From Zoroaster sp. YZ-2022 (Eukaryota > Echinodermata > Asteroidea > Forcipulatida > Zoroasteridae), in NCBI GenBank assembly GCA_029582265.1, contig CM055827.1, positions 3,271,423-3,335,422 of the forward strand: DNA of 64,000 nucleotides. The letters are read 5' to 3'. The number at the start of each line of letters is the position of its first letter. The first letter of the stretch is position 1. The notes below the pieces were generated by a model, which saw only the letters and a program-made list of their open reading frames with translations, did no database searches and had not been told where the DNA came from. Position numbers and translations under genes: made by a program. Of this stretch, positions 1 through 10,904 are shown piece after piece.

Positions 1-141
1 ATTGCAGACACCCCCACGTTTAAAATGAATGCTCCCATTGATATTACGTTATATACTGTTACACGGACGATTTAACATGACACATGTGAGCAAAGTCGCG
101 TCAGTTGTGGACAAGATTCGGTTCCGAGTCTGGCGGGCAAA

Positions 142-514
142 ATGAAAATGCTGCTACCGTTCATAATGGTGATGTTGTCATGGGTGTCCTACGAGGCATC
201 GGCGACCAAGACCAGTTGTGTACCAGGGTCCCGTGGAAGCCTTTTTGTGCCGTACGAGCATCACGCACTGATCGGTCACTCGTTCCTGAATCAATCGGGA
301 ACACATCGGATTCAGTGTATGATGCTTTGCTCGAGGCATATATATTTGCTGTTTATCGTTCAATCACAATGCCGCTGATGGTACTTGTCAGCTCAACGAC
401 GCCCGAAAAGAAGAATTCCCCGAGAGTTTCAAACAAGATAGTGGCTTTTCATACTTCGGCAGCTCGGACACAAGCGCACAAGGATCTGTGAAAACTACCG
501 CGGAGACTGAGCAG
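142..514 (+). pseudogene. Exon 1: signal peptide plus PAN/apple-like module, frameshifted
   Basis: The ATG at 142 opens a hydrophobic signal peptide (MKMLLPFIMVMLSWVSYEAS). A segment closely matching the exon at 20674-21027 follows, including the shared string HALIGHSFLNQSGT and the Cys pair CMMLC. Near 338-350 an AT-rich run (atatatat) is four bases longer than in the paralogue. The original frame then stops at 376-378, while the homologous peptide (QLNDARKEEFPESF) continues one frame over from 389 to a GTAAGT donor at 515. The exon ends in phase 0 in the homologous frame. The PAN assignment rests on cysteine spacing and on the HYR/discoidin partners, so the exact family is less certain than the paralogy. 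Confidence 0.75.
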
Positions 515-888
515 GTAAGTACGGCATCAGATTAGTATATTCACAAAATAGTTTCAACCCATGTACTACAAAGAAGACGTGTGTTTCTTTTCTTTTGAAC
601 GATCTAATTAGTGCTACAGCGGTACATCTTGGCGACGGACACCAAAATATATAAAGCTAAAAACTGAGCTGTACCATACAAAATTTTCGTTTGATCGTGA
701 CTGATGTGTCCCTGATACTCCCTGACTCCATCAAAGAGAATGTCTAGAATCGTAAGGAATCCGGAGTCTTTGAGCGGGCCTTTGAACCTCACCTTACTGA
801 GGTAGGCTCGAAGGACATAAATTCTCTATAGGCATGTTATATGATCTGAAGTCAAACTGCTGCCTTTGATTTTTATGGTGAACCTTAA

Positions 889-2007
889 AGGCACCTGGCA
901 ATAGGTTTTTTATTGATTTAAACAATAAAGTATATGTGTATTAACAATAAACAAATTGTTTGAGTGATTATTTGTCAGGATTTATATGTTTAAAAACAAT
1001 ATGAAGTTGTTTGGAGGGTGACTCCGCCCATCCCTTTTTGTGACGTCATTCGAGGAAGGATTCGCCGCTGATGGAACATCGACCCCCCTCGACGCCCTCG
1101 AGAATTGCCTGTGTTTGCACACGTGTGGTTTGGTTTGTTATAAAAAAAGACATTTTTCCGGCATTTTCCCAGCAATGCCGACCAGGTGTATTGCTGCTGG
1201 ATGCAACAAAACAACTAAAGATGGGGTCAGCCTGCATCTGTTTCCAGCTGATCCCAAATATAGGCGGTTATGGGCAGCGAAAGTCAGGATAACGAGGGCA
1301 AAGTGGTCCTGTCCGACGTCGTTTTCAGCGCTATGCAGTGACGCTATGCAGTTTTCGTAGCACTAGCGGCATTGCTGCACCTATATCGTGAAAACTTGCA
1401 TGCGTCCCCTTGGGCCTTGTTTTACGTTGTCGTTTCATCTGAAACTAGGTTACAGGTTAGGCATACATTTTGTAAGTATGTGTGCTGGCAGTTCATGACA
1501 GACTTGACAGTTGTGTATAGACTATAGTGCAATGACCAATGTGTCATTCTGTCAGGTTTGTCAGAGATTAATTACATAATTAATTGATTCGCTTTCTTTG
1601 CACTAGCATGACTAGTAGTAGTACAGTAGTCATATATATAATTCTTCATATTGCTTTTTTATTCATTTAAAATATGGAAATGGTTTGAGGCTTGATTGAG
1701 GTTTCTCATTGTCGTACTCTCGGATTCGGTTACTCGGATTCGGTGACGCATCGTACCGATCAGGTACCCAGACGTAATGTATGGAGCCAGACTACACATT
1801 TTCTCTTCAAATATCCCCGCCGCGAATGACGTCACGAACAGCGCCACCATGTGTCAATGTAAAGGGGTGGCCTATTCTAAAGTCGTAAATACAATAAAAC
1901 CACTATTTCTGTAACCTTAGTTACTTGTTTATTCACATTCCACTCATAAAAATGTATATATTTATGACAAAAGCTACATTTGGACAAAATACCAGTGCCA
2001 GGTGCCT
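889..2007. mobile_element. Kolobok-like element with THAP exon (copy 1)
   Basis: The left end AGGCACCTGGCA and right end TGCCAGGTGCCT are perfect inverted repeats. Both are flanked directly by TTAA (885-888 and 2008-2011), giving a 1119-bp element with a TTAA target duplication. Inside is a THAP-domain start (1175). TTAA duplication together with a THAP-type transposase is characteristic of the Kolobok superfamily (established knowledge); P elements also carry THAP but make 8-bp duplications. No catalytic domain is visible, so this is a non-autonomous or internally deleted copy lying in intron 1 of the PAN-HYR gene. Confidence 0.65.
1175..1360 (+). pseudogene. THAP zinc-finger domain remnant
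   Basis: Translation from the ATG at 1175 starts MPTRCIAAGCNKTTKDGVSL and continues HLFPADPKYRRLWAAKV. This is the THAP pattern: N-terminal C-x4-C, the LHxFPxDPxxRxxW core, then a later Cys. The final CSD(H)F, which supplies the last zinc ligands, is broken: the frame reads LCSDAMQFS and stops, so the His ligand is lost. A run TTATAAAAAAA lies about 35 bases upstream of the ATG and could be a TATA box. THAP domains bind DNA and often form the N-terminus of transposases; only that end survives here. Confidence 0.75.
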
Positions 2008-2011
2008 TTAA

Positions 2012-5000
2012 ACGCAACTCGTTTTGTGTTCTGTTTTCTTATTGGTAATATAAGCCCATTAATTCAATTATGCATCAGTATAGTGCTAACAGGTTTTTAC
2101 CCTTGGCGGGGACCAGACCAGATGATTGGTTGGGAAAAAGAAACCTCTCCGACTTTTCTCAAATCGTATTACTCGTCAGATTACCACCATCACGGTCGGC
2201 GGAAGCCGGATGGGGGGCAAGGGGTCTCCCCTCTTTAGAAAAGCTCCTAATTTTGCCACCACTTTTGAACCAAATTTTAAAATGTTGCATTCAATAGTTG
2301 TGTTTAATATCTCAAAAACGTGCTCAAAATTTTCTTAATATTCACAAATTTCAGTAAATGTTCAAAAATGTTCCCTTAATTATTCGGAAATGTTTTAAAT
2401 TAAAATTGTTTTATCTTCATCCTGTTTCCTTTTAATACACACTTTGAAACTAAATTTGAAGTCAGGTTTCTCGTTTATGGTGTTGTTCCGCCCACGTTTG
2501 TAATAGTGTGGCCCGCACCAACAAATAAGCAGAATAACAGAGGACTCTACACCTGTGAATGTTTCACTCGTATCCCGTTTTCATTTTAGAGAAAAAAATT
2601 ACAAAGGTTTCAATTCTGAAGACAGTTTTTTCGTTATTGGTATTGTGCCTCCACTTGTTTTAATATTGAGGCATCGCCCACTGAATAGGCAAAATATGAG
2701 ATGCATGCCCATTTGGGTCTAACCTCGCCCCAAAATAGGTGAGACTGAGACCAATAGCCTAAAATGATATTTTGCCCATTTTTGAACCCCTATGTAATAT
2801 TTCATTCCTGTATGACCAAATACAAAAAAAAAAACATCGAATCGGATTTTGTAGTTTTTTTGGCCCTACGTGATTATTTATTTTATTTTATTTTATTTCG
2901 TTAATGTATTTATTTATTAAATTTTTTTTTTTATTTTTTTTTTTTTGGGGGGGTGGGGGTTTAACGCCTACGCACCTACGCGATTTTCGGGGGTCACAAA
3001 ATTTCTCACCGCCGCTGAAGTCAGTTGGTAAATTTGCTTCTACCCCTCCCTATAGTACACCTTTGCTACGCCCCTGACCCAGATTCCGAGAACGAATTGA
3101 CCTAACCGCAGCCTACAAACCCCGCACTGTGCACACAATTAAGGTTAATTAAATTTAAACAAAAACAATAACACGTGTATCTTCACGCTGCTTGGCGAAA
3201 CCATGGATACCAACCAATAGTTGGTGCACCGTAAAATATTTTCTTTCAATTTCTGTTAGATGCGTTATTTTTAGCGACGCTGTTATTGATTCTGGTGCAA
3301 GTTGCTCCGTTTATATTTAGCAAACGTAATGGTACAGTATTGGTAAGTTTGGCAACACAGCTTATGCAAGTAGGCCAATGTGTTTACTCTCTCTCTGAAT
3401 CAAAACTATATATTTTATCAACCAAATTGTGAAAGTTGAAACCTATAACGTTTTGTCGTTAATGAAAAAATAATGTATTATGCAGTCAGATCAGTTGCTT
3501 TTCCTCTTTCCTATAAACTGATTGCCAATATGTTTTACTTTTCTCTGTAATGCTACACAGTGATAAAGGTCTATTGTCTATCTATTGTTTTGTTGACTAT
3601 TATTTCAGCACAATATGCTAGATGCTTTTGAGAATAGACCAGACCTGTGGCAAGTCATCGTGTGACCCCCTACCAGCCCCCTATCGATTTTCAGGCAGAA
3701 ATCGAGCGGAAGGCGGCATATCAAGTAGTCCAACTGCTAAGTATTGGATGAAGGTTAAATGAAATTTTGCATGGGCGTTCAGAATCTCAAAATCTCAAAA
3801 ACTGGCTCAAAATTTCCTTAATGTTCACAAATTTCAGTAAATGCTCAAAAATTTCCCTTAATTTTGCATGGGGTGGGTTCAGAATGGGCCAAATAAAATT
3901 TGAAGCTATGGACCCAGCTTGGATGTCACCGATTTTGTAGGGCGGGGCTAGATTTTTAGTTATTCAGTTTCGTCGCATTTTTCAACCAATTTCATTTTGT
4001 GAATGTTTTAAACCTGCCTGGTTTTAGAGTAACAGAGACCCCCCCCCCATGCGGCGAATAGACCAAAAAGTCGAAAAAGTATTTTTTTTCAAAGTGTGAT
4101 CTGATGTAGATCCATCTTGTGTTTAACCTTTATTAGGGGAGGAGCTATGTTTTCAACAGGGGGGGGCATGCATCACCTCTAACAACCTTTTGGTATACTG
4201 GGCCAGTGCCTCTGTGTTTCTAACAATCTGGTCCTGCCCTTACAATAGGGAACACGTTACATTATTCCCCTACCTCCTAAAAATATTAATCAAGTGTTTT
4301 GATTTTTCAAATTTGGGCTTTTTAGGCCATATTTCTTAAAAATAAAAATCTTCACATAACATTGGACGTGAACAAGACTAAACTTTATGGCCATTCCTGT
4401 CTGGCGCGGCCACCGAATAATTTTGAAATTTAGCCCAAGTTCGTATCGACTGTACATGCACTGTGTACACGACTGTACATGTACAAAAAGGTGCCTGTGT
4501 AATGAACAAGTTGTGATGAATGAGTTGTAACCTAATTACTACTCAATTGCAGTGGTGTAACTATGGGGGAAGGGGGGCACGTAACCCCCAGCCGAGGTCC
4601 GTGTCCCCCGGGTGCCCCCATTCAGAATTTTGAAAAAATATGTCCCTATTTGAGACTGCAAGATTCAAGTATTGATATTCCACCCTAGAAAAAGTGGTGC
4701 ACCCCATAGAATCTCCCCTGAAAATTGGACCCTAATTTCACATGGTGTCACGCGCAAATAATCTTTACTTAAAAGTCACCAAAGTTTCTTTGTTTGCATC
4801 GTCATTTCCGTCGTTGTCAAGGGACCTTGACTGGTATCGCGGAAGTCGCGCTGTTCCTATATACGACAGGTCATTGCTGTACACGCGCTATGAAGCTTGT
4901 GGATGCGTGTATTGAGTGTGTCCCCAACAACCCCCCCCCCCCCCCCATCACACACATAGGGGTGATTACATTACCTCCGGACCCTCGGTAGTAGAGGTAA

Positions 5001-5702
5001 TAAAGTGTAAACACAACAACAACACGTTGTATATCTTCACACCTTCTTTTGTGTACCTTCACGCTGACTGACGAAACCATGGATACCTACTGATATTTGG
5101 TGTTCAGTAAAATTATTTAATTACTGTGAAGTTCGCTGCTATTGATTCTGATGCAAGTGGCCCCGTTATTGATGCATTGATGCTTTCGCTTATAGCACCA
5201 CACGCATAAACTGCAGGCCATTCTGACGATCCTGTTCTGACGAAACCGTACTAACCAACGGCGTCGCCTTAGACCCGCGCGTCGGCATTTTTATTTTTAA
5301 TTTTTTGGGGGCTATGAAACAATATCCAATTTACAGCCAAAATTGCTGGATCGATTGGAATTAATTCTGCCGTGCTATGTTTTAAACAAGTTTTTCACAT
5401 AGGGGCATGTTTGTCTGATTAAAGGCCTCTTAGCACCATACTTTGTAATTGGGAAATTTGGTCCCCGCATATACAATGTATCACCTGGTTACCCTCTCAT
5501 GGCAACGTCGCCACCCTTTGTCCAGTATACCCCAGTGTGCCTCAGCATTAGCCTACGTTAGCCTCCAAAGGTCCCGTTTCTCCATTGCCCAGTTACACGG
5601 TGCACCCTAGACTAGGTAACCTCCCACCCGAACTTTCCTAGTCGTTTGGGGGCAATGCTCAGTGTAGGTGCCTTGTGTCCTCATTTCCTGCTCCCCGTAT
5701 CC
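2012..5702. other. Intron 1, first part: old unclassified repeats, no exon seen
   Basis: No conserved coding segment is recognisable. Two internal repeat pairs are visible. About 100 bases near 2290-2395 recur near 3778-3870 (shared 'cacaaatttcagtaaatg'). About 125 bases near 3178-3310 recur near 5038-5165 (shared 'gaaaccatggatacc'). A poly-T/G low-complexity run lies at 2880-2960, and a CACGT...GCCCCC-rich fragment near 4555-4620 resembles the hAT-like MITEs at 10236 and 25955. Confidence 0.5.
5232..5462 (+). repeat. Unclassified interspersed repeat, copy 1
   Basis: This 230-base stretch has a diverged second copy at about 28690-28935. Shared blocks, in the same order, are 'agacccgcgcgt', 'gctggatcgattggaatt', 'tttcacata' and 'gggaaatttggtc'. 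No coding potential or terminal repeats are seen, so the element class is unknown. Confidence 0.55.
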
Positions 5703-5710
5703 CCATCGGT

Positions 5711-5778
5711 ATAATAATAATACAGAAGATTTATAACGTGCACATATCCACCAAGAAGTGCTCAAGGCGCTTTACAGT
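5711..5778 (-). mobile_element. LINE/SINE 3' tail fragment
   Basis: Read on the minus strand this is 'gcgccttgagc', then 'ggtggatatgtgc', then 'ttataaatc', ending in ATT repeats. The same blocks in the same order form the end of the SINE at 6165-6433 and the end of the LINE at 63120-63190. It is a short 3' fragment; its 5' extent is not clear. Confidence 0.6.
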
Positions 5779-5986
5779 AATAAAGATAATCACACAATAG
5801 CATAACAATACAATAGCAAATGAAATATAATACTAAACAAAAGATAGAAAATACATTTATGAATGTCAGTAGTCCTTATATAGGCAATACACATAAGATG
5901 AGTTTTTAAGTTCTTCTTGAAGGTGGGGATGCGTATTCCTCCGTCTTTACTTCACGGCGATCAAGCTGTTTACTCTGACCACCTAT

Positions 5987-6553
5987 GCGGTCCCGCCACT
6001 GATCTCTATACTAACTGGATAGGAGATCGCGCCGATTGGCTGAAACTCGTTGTCCGTTATCTTTTCCCCAAGAAAGAAGGCGCATGCGTGACGGCCGGAC
6101 AGGTTTACTGCTACCCGACCGACGACAATGCCGAATGTTGATGAACCGGTTGTTGTTATTGTATGGAGTGTCGTGGCCGAGCGGTCTAGCGCATTGAACT
6201 CAAGTTCTGGTGTTGCCAGCAGCAGGGTGTGGGTTCGAGCCCCGGTCGTGGCACTTGTGTCCTTGAGCAAGGTACTTAACCATAATTGCTTCGTCCTTCG
6301 GATGGGACGTAAAGCCGTAGGTCCCGTGTGTTGTGTAATGCACGTAAAAGAATGCGCCTTGAGCACCACTTAGTTGGTGGATACGTGCGCTATATAAGTC
6401 CACACATTATTATTATTATTATTATTATTATTAATATGACATGTGACTCTTGACCTTTTGGGGGAACCAACATGGCGGTCGGTTACTTCAACTTTCATAG
6501 GCCAATCAGCGCCCATCTCCTATCCAGTTAGTATAGAGATCAGTGGGTCCCGC
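5987..6553. repeat. Inverted-repeat pair surrounding a SINE
   Basis: Arms at about 5987-6040 and 6501-6553 are inverted copies, with a perfect 31-bp core (starting CACTGATCTCTATACTAACT on the left arm). The space between them contains the SINE at 6165-6433. The arrangement suggests a foldback or MITE-type element later entered by the SINE. No target duplication was identified for the outer element. Confidence 0.55.
6165..6433 (+). mobile_element. tRNA-Leu-derived SINE with (ATT)n tail
   Basis: The head is tRNA-like: an A-box (TGGCCGAGCGGTC), an anticodon-loop region ACTCAAG that would carry CAA as in tRNA-Leu, and a B-box (GGTTCGAGCCC). A unique body follows ('cttcgtccttcggatgggac'), then a 3' tail ending in ATT repeats. 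The head contains an insertion and poor acceptor-stem pairing, so it is not a functional tRNA gene. Related copies lie at 25056-25472 (different tail), 51538-51645 (minus, partial) and 56952-56989 (tail only). Transcription would be by RNA polymerase III and movement by a partner LINE. Confidence 0.85.
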
Positions 6554-7309
6554 ACACGTATTGCCTACACTGGGCTGAACGTCCAATCAGCGTGCAAGCC
6601 GCTAGTCGATCCCTGCCCTGATTTGCTAGTGACTGCTAGTGTAATGCGCCCTCTGTCGGTCTTACTGATTAGGAAGATTTCCGCTTCATAGTCATCCTAC
6701 GGAACCATTCGATTTGTGTTGCAGTATTATATTCATGATGATCAAATGATCATGTTGCACCCGTGGATCCGATGATGCCCTTGATCTGCATATACAATCC
6801 TGTTTTTCAGAAAACACTGCATCGGACATTTCCCTCTAGGCCTATTTTGTGTTTTAGTGCGACTCAAAGTTAATAAGAATGCCAGATAAACATTTACCTA
6901 GTATTCAGCTCAAGGTTTAAATATCATATGTTTGCGCTGCCCACAATAATCTACAACATTCCTAGATCTGACATAATATAAAATGATAAAACAAATCAAA
7001 CGACAACATGAGAGATTTTCGTTTGGTTGAATCATAGTATTCCTTATATACGAGACACCAATATTACTGACTGGACTACATAATGAATGACTAGTTGAAT
7101 TACTTGGGATATGGTCCACTTCCAGCATTTATACTGGTGACATTATAAACAGCTTTTGGTATAACATTATAGGGCTGGATAACATCATGGGTCAAATTAC
7201 ATAAGGTCCCGCGCTAACAATAAGTGATGAGTGAGATAAAATGTGTCTATAAATGTTAGTAATAATTATGATGGACATAACTATGGAATGTATTTGATAA
7301 CACGTTTAG

Positions 7310-7382
7310 GCTAGCTGCAGCATGAAGACACAGGAACTTCAAACGAGTCTACCTGACATAGCAACAACAGCAGCTGATGGAG
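7310..7382 (+). CDS. Exon 2 of PAN-HYR-discoidin gene (linker)
   Basis: The acceptor TTTAG ends at 7309 and the donor GTAAGA starts at 7383. Choosing this AG rather than the nearer CTGCAG makes the 73-base exon run from phase 0 to phase 1, matching both neighbours and giving an open reading (ASCSMKTQELQTSLPDIATT...). The product is a short Thr/Ala-rich linker between the PAN module and the first HYR domain. It has no conserved domain, so support comes from splice sites and phase only. Confidence 0.5.
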
Positions 7383-8146
7383 GTAAGAATGATTCAACAA
7401 GGGGATCATCACATTCCTTATCAAGGTCACTTTAGTGAATTGCCTTTGAATATAAATGTTTTGGAGGCAGGCCCTAAATAAGTCTGTCCAGAAGAGTTGA
7501 AACCATTCAAGGCAGTGGCTGAATTACATAAAGAAAAACGCTCGCCCACCTCACCATTGTAAAAGGTGTATTTTTCAATATTTTTTTAAGAATAAAATTT
7601 TAACCAACTCATCAAAATTCAATAAAGGTTAACGCTATCAGGCACGATATCTTCAGAACTTTCGACCTATTTTCGACTTTTGCTAGATTATTGATACTCT
7701 AAGAGATTGCATTTGTGATTTTCTTGGTTATTGTCAACTTCCAAACAATGATCTTAACAAAATTAATTATTTGACCACTCCAAATGCATTTGTATGGAAA
7801 CTGTTACGTTGAAATGGAAAATGGTTTTAGATTTTTCTTGCCCAATATATGAATTTACAATATACATATTGATATGGATGTGATTATGTTGTTTTGAATG
7901 CCCTGAAGATTTAAGAAAATACAGAGATGGTGTCCATTAGTTCAAAAACAAAATAGGCGGTACTGCCTGCCCCGTTGTTACGTGTGTTTAATAGGGATTA
8001 TGCACGTGTCCCTTTGGCCAAATTTGGAATCCACTTCCGGTATCAGGGCGACAATGAATACCTAATATCAATATTACTATAGGCCTAATCGAAATAATTC
8101 CTTTAAACTCGTTCACTTTCTTTTCCCCTTTCCATTCTGACACCAG

Positions 8147-8431
8147 TCGATACTCAAGGCCCTGAAGTAACCTGCCCCGAATATGCCTTCAAATCCACCA
8201 AAGACAACAATACACGTGTCCCTGTCTCGTGGTACCCATCAACGCAACCTAGTGCCACTGATGACGTGGATGGGGTAATATCTAGATCCCAAATCACGTG
8301 TAAGGATGATAATGACGGAACGATTGTCGTATCAGGTGATGCGTTTAAAGCGGGTGACACGAAAATCACGTGTTCGGCGTCAGATGCGGCTGGTAACTCG
8401 GGAGAGTGTGGGTTCTTAGTCCATGTCATAG
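8147..8431 (+). CDS. Exon 3: HYR domain 1
   Basis: The acceptor CACCAG ends at 8146; the donor G|GTATGA follows 8431. The exon is phase 1 to phase 1, the usual class for shuffled extracellular modules. It encodes about 95 residues starting VDTQGPEVTCP, with the HYR landmarks P-x-V-x-C-P near the start, ATDDVDG in the middle, ITC, then GDTKITCSASDAAGNSGEC and a closing F-x-V-x-V. HYR is an Ig-like fold found in adhesion proteins (family knowledge). The fold is complete and unbroken. Confidence 0.9.
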
Positions 8432-8957
8432 GTATGAATAGTTCCTCCAGGGACTGACTTCCATTCACTTAACGGTTTGAGCTTTGCGGTGAAGGCAAAT
8501 CTACCAACTCATATACATGTTGCAACCCAAATAACGAGTCTCAACAAGTGGCAAAACTTCCATCCCCGATGCACTATGTATTTAGGGATGTTGCCTTCTT
8601 GGGAAAATCCCGGTTCCGATGCTGGTGTCAGGACAACCATGAATACCCTGTATCGATAAATTGGGACCAGAGTTTATTCATAAATGCCCAAAAGGACAAA
8701 ACGTGATCGGCTGCGATAATAACCAACCAGCAAGTATGCGAGTATGCGCCATGTATTCAAGTATGCAGTGCGCCACGTAGGAATGAACCATTCAGAGTGT
8801 AGAAGTTTGTATTTGAGTCACGCTGACTCACGGGGCCAAGTTGGAATATCATCCGTTCTCAAATATTGGATATAAATGGCACTGGATATTGAAATTTAAA
8901 AACGAAATTTAAATGGGCATTTATGAACGAGATTAAAAGTTCAACGCTTGGTCTTTT

Positions 8958-9073
8958 CCACAGAATAAAGACCTTGGGGCGTGGCCAACGGGCGATAAAG
9001 GACCTCCCCTTCGGTTCGGTTCTGTTCTGTCCCTTATCGCCCGTGGCCACGACCCTCGGTCTTTATCCTGTGG
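8958..9073. repeat. 116-bp hairpin repeat
   Basis: The segment reads CCACAG...cgggcgataa... and then back ...ttatcgcccg...CTGTGG, so both arms (about 48 bases each, with small mismatches) pair around a short C/T-rich loop near 9012-9033. It lies in the intron between the two HYR exons and encodes nothing recognisable. It is probably a foldback MITE; flanking target duplications were not resolved. Confidence 0.6.
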
Positions 9074-9431
9074 TAAAGACTGCGCAATAAAGATCCCTTA
9101 ACACAGAATGTCGTCTATTTCAATGGTGCTCTGACTCATTTTGTTATTTAAAAGGAGATTTCCCTTCCATCCTTATGATAACGCCTTTAATAAACACAAC
9201 AAACAATATTAGGGACACAAATTATGAATAAATTATTATAATCACTCTTATACGAACCTCAACAGACCATCTCTCCTAAACAGTGCCCCCAAAAACACTT
9301 TGAAGAGGATAATAATAATCAGGATATAAAGGAGATGACTTATTTCAAATAGTTTCAACCAAGCATACAGCTGGAGAAAAGGGAATTCTTTGAAACTCGT
9401 TCACTCTTTCCCCTTCCTACTCTGACACCAG

Positions 9432-9695
9432 TCGATACTCAAGGTCCTGAAGTAACCTGCCCAGATGTCTACAGTTACACCAAAGACATCGATACACGTG
9501 TCCCAGTCCGCTGGTACTGTCCTGCCACAGATGACGTTGATGGGGCCATTTACCAAACCACGTGTAAGGACGAGGACGAAGGGACGACCGTCAAATCAGG
9601 TGACGAGTTTAAAGTGGGTAACACGACAATCACGTGTTCAGCATCAGATACGGCTGGTAACCAGGGACAGTGTGGGTTCTTAGTCAATGTCATAG
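9432..9695 (+). CDS. Exon 4: HYR domain 2
   Basis: The acceptor CACCAG ends at 9431; the donor G|GTATGA follows 9695. Phase 1 to phase 1, 88 residues. It shares the start VDTQGPEVTCP and the end FLVxVIG with HYR domain 1, and the intron sequence just upstream is also similar (ctgacaccagtcgatactca), so the two exons arose by tandem duplication. The core motifs ATDDVDG, TTC and CSASDTAGNQGQC are intact. It is seven residues shorter than HYR 1 in the first half. Confidence 0.9.
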
Positions 9696-9894
9696 GTATG
9701 AAGTTGTTGACTTTGTTGAAACTAATACTTTACGATGAGCTGTATTGTATTGAATAATGTTTTCTATTAAGTTTTCTAGGTAAGTCTCCTTCAAATAATT
9801 ATAGGCAAATGTTGTTATTTATTACTATATAAATGGCAACAGTGAACTCAATTGGATAATCATTAGGCTATGTTCTTTTCTATTTTGTCTACAG

Positions 9895-10024
9895 TTTGTG
9901 ACTGTTGTATTCCTCTTGGCATGGAAAACGGCACCATAACTCGACAGTCAGATCACTGCGTCGAGCGTCTTAAACAACGACTATGTGAACTACAGCTCAG
10001 CACTTGCCCGACTGAACAGCAACA
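9895..10024 (+). pseudogene. Exon 5: discoidin domain part 1, frameshifted
   Basis: The acceptor CTACAG ends at 9894 and the donor GTAAGT starts at 10025. The frame arriving from exon 4 reads CDCCIPLGMENGTI, the canonical opening of an F5/8 type C domain, but then continues as non-discoidin sequence. One frame over, from 9943, the canonical continuation appears (DSQITASSVLNNDYVNYSSA, then LARLNSN). A one-base excess at 9939-9942 therefore breaks the exon. Only the shifted frame ends in the phase that joins correctly to exon 6. Confidence 0.8.
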
Positions 10025-10235
10025 GTAAGTACAATGTACATTTTATATTATGTATTTTTTGGTTTTACATAAACGTGCATAGAATTAAATAGGAAACAAT
10101 TTGTTGGTACAGCCCAGAGAAGGATGAGCAGCTGTCGTCAAACACTATTTGTTTCATTCATAAAGGAAATCAAAACTATGAAATCTAAACCATGCAGCCA
10201 ACGAGAGGGCAGACCAAAAGGAACGGGTTAGGACC

Positions 10236-10378
10236 CAGTGGCGTAGCCACGGGGGGCCTGAGGGGGCACGTGCCCCCCACAAATTTCCGGTGCCCCCCAC
10301 GAAAAATTGCGATAGTGCCCCAAAAAAGAAAAGAAAAAGAAAAGGGCAAAAACCCATATCACTGCCCCACCCCCAACT
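10236..10378 (+). mobile_element. hAT-like MITE, right end missing
   Basis: It starts CAGTGGCGTAGCCA and shares a G/C-rich body ('ggggcacgtgcccccc', 'gatagtgcccc', an A/G run) with the complete 179-bp copy at 25955-26133. The matching right terminal repeat is absent, so the copy is truncated or decayed at about 10378. Confidence 0.6.
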
Positions 10379-10713
10379 GAAAAGCAATGCCCCATGTGCT
10401 CACTACACCGATCTGTGTGTGGTCATAGTACTTGCCAACCCTAATACCAATGCTAAGAACTCGGTCAAGCCACATTCATAAAAGTCAATCCAAGCGCTTG
10501 AACAACATAGTAACCAATATCATGAAAGGCTAAACCTTATTGGTTAATCGGTGCTGTTTGATTGGCAGGCTGGATCGGTTGAGACACCTTATGTTGCTCG
10601 AGACTTGTAATTTTATATCAGTTGCTAAATATAGCTGGCGATGAATAATTACTCAATCTACATTGTTTATATGGAAATGATAATTACATTGTTTCTCTTG
10701 TATTTGATCGCAG

Positions 10714-10904
10714 GCAGCTGGTGTGGTTCGAGATTAGGAAGAGTTTGGATTCAGGTGGATATGGGTCGCGTGGTAGACCTCTATGGCTTGATAGTCCAAG
10801 GACTTTACAACTCTTATAAACATGTCTCTCGTTTTTTCATGAGTTACAGCGATGATAACGTCACATGGATTGATATGAAGAATGAATATGAAACCAAACG
10901 AGTC
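10714..10904 (+). CDS. Exon 6: discoidin domain part 2
   Basis: The acceptor GATCGCAG ends at 10713 and the donor GTAAGT starts at 10905. It encodes SSWCGSRLGRVWIQVDMGRV and then VVDLYGLIVQG...SYSDDNVTW, the standard middle of an F5/8 type C (discoidin) domain with its W-x-Q-V-D-(L/M)-G signature and YS.D...W. Entry phase matches the shifted frame of exon 5, and it leaves in phase 0. Discoidin domains form a beta-barrel whose loops bind lipids, glycans or collagen (family knowledge). Confidence 0.9.

Noticed and set aside
105..491. 128-codon frame overlapping PAN exon 1
   Set aside because: Wrong frame. The homologous peptide to the paralogue is read in the two other frames on either side of the frameshift.
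6165..6250. tRNA-Leu gene
   Set aside because: A-box and B-box are present, but the acceptor stem pairs poorly, the middle is expanded, and it is the head of a repeated SINE with a body and tail.
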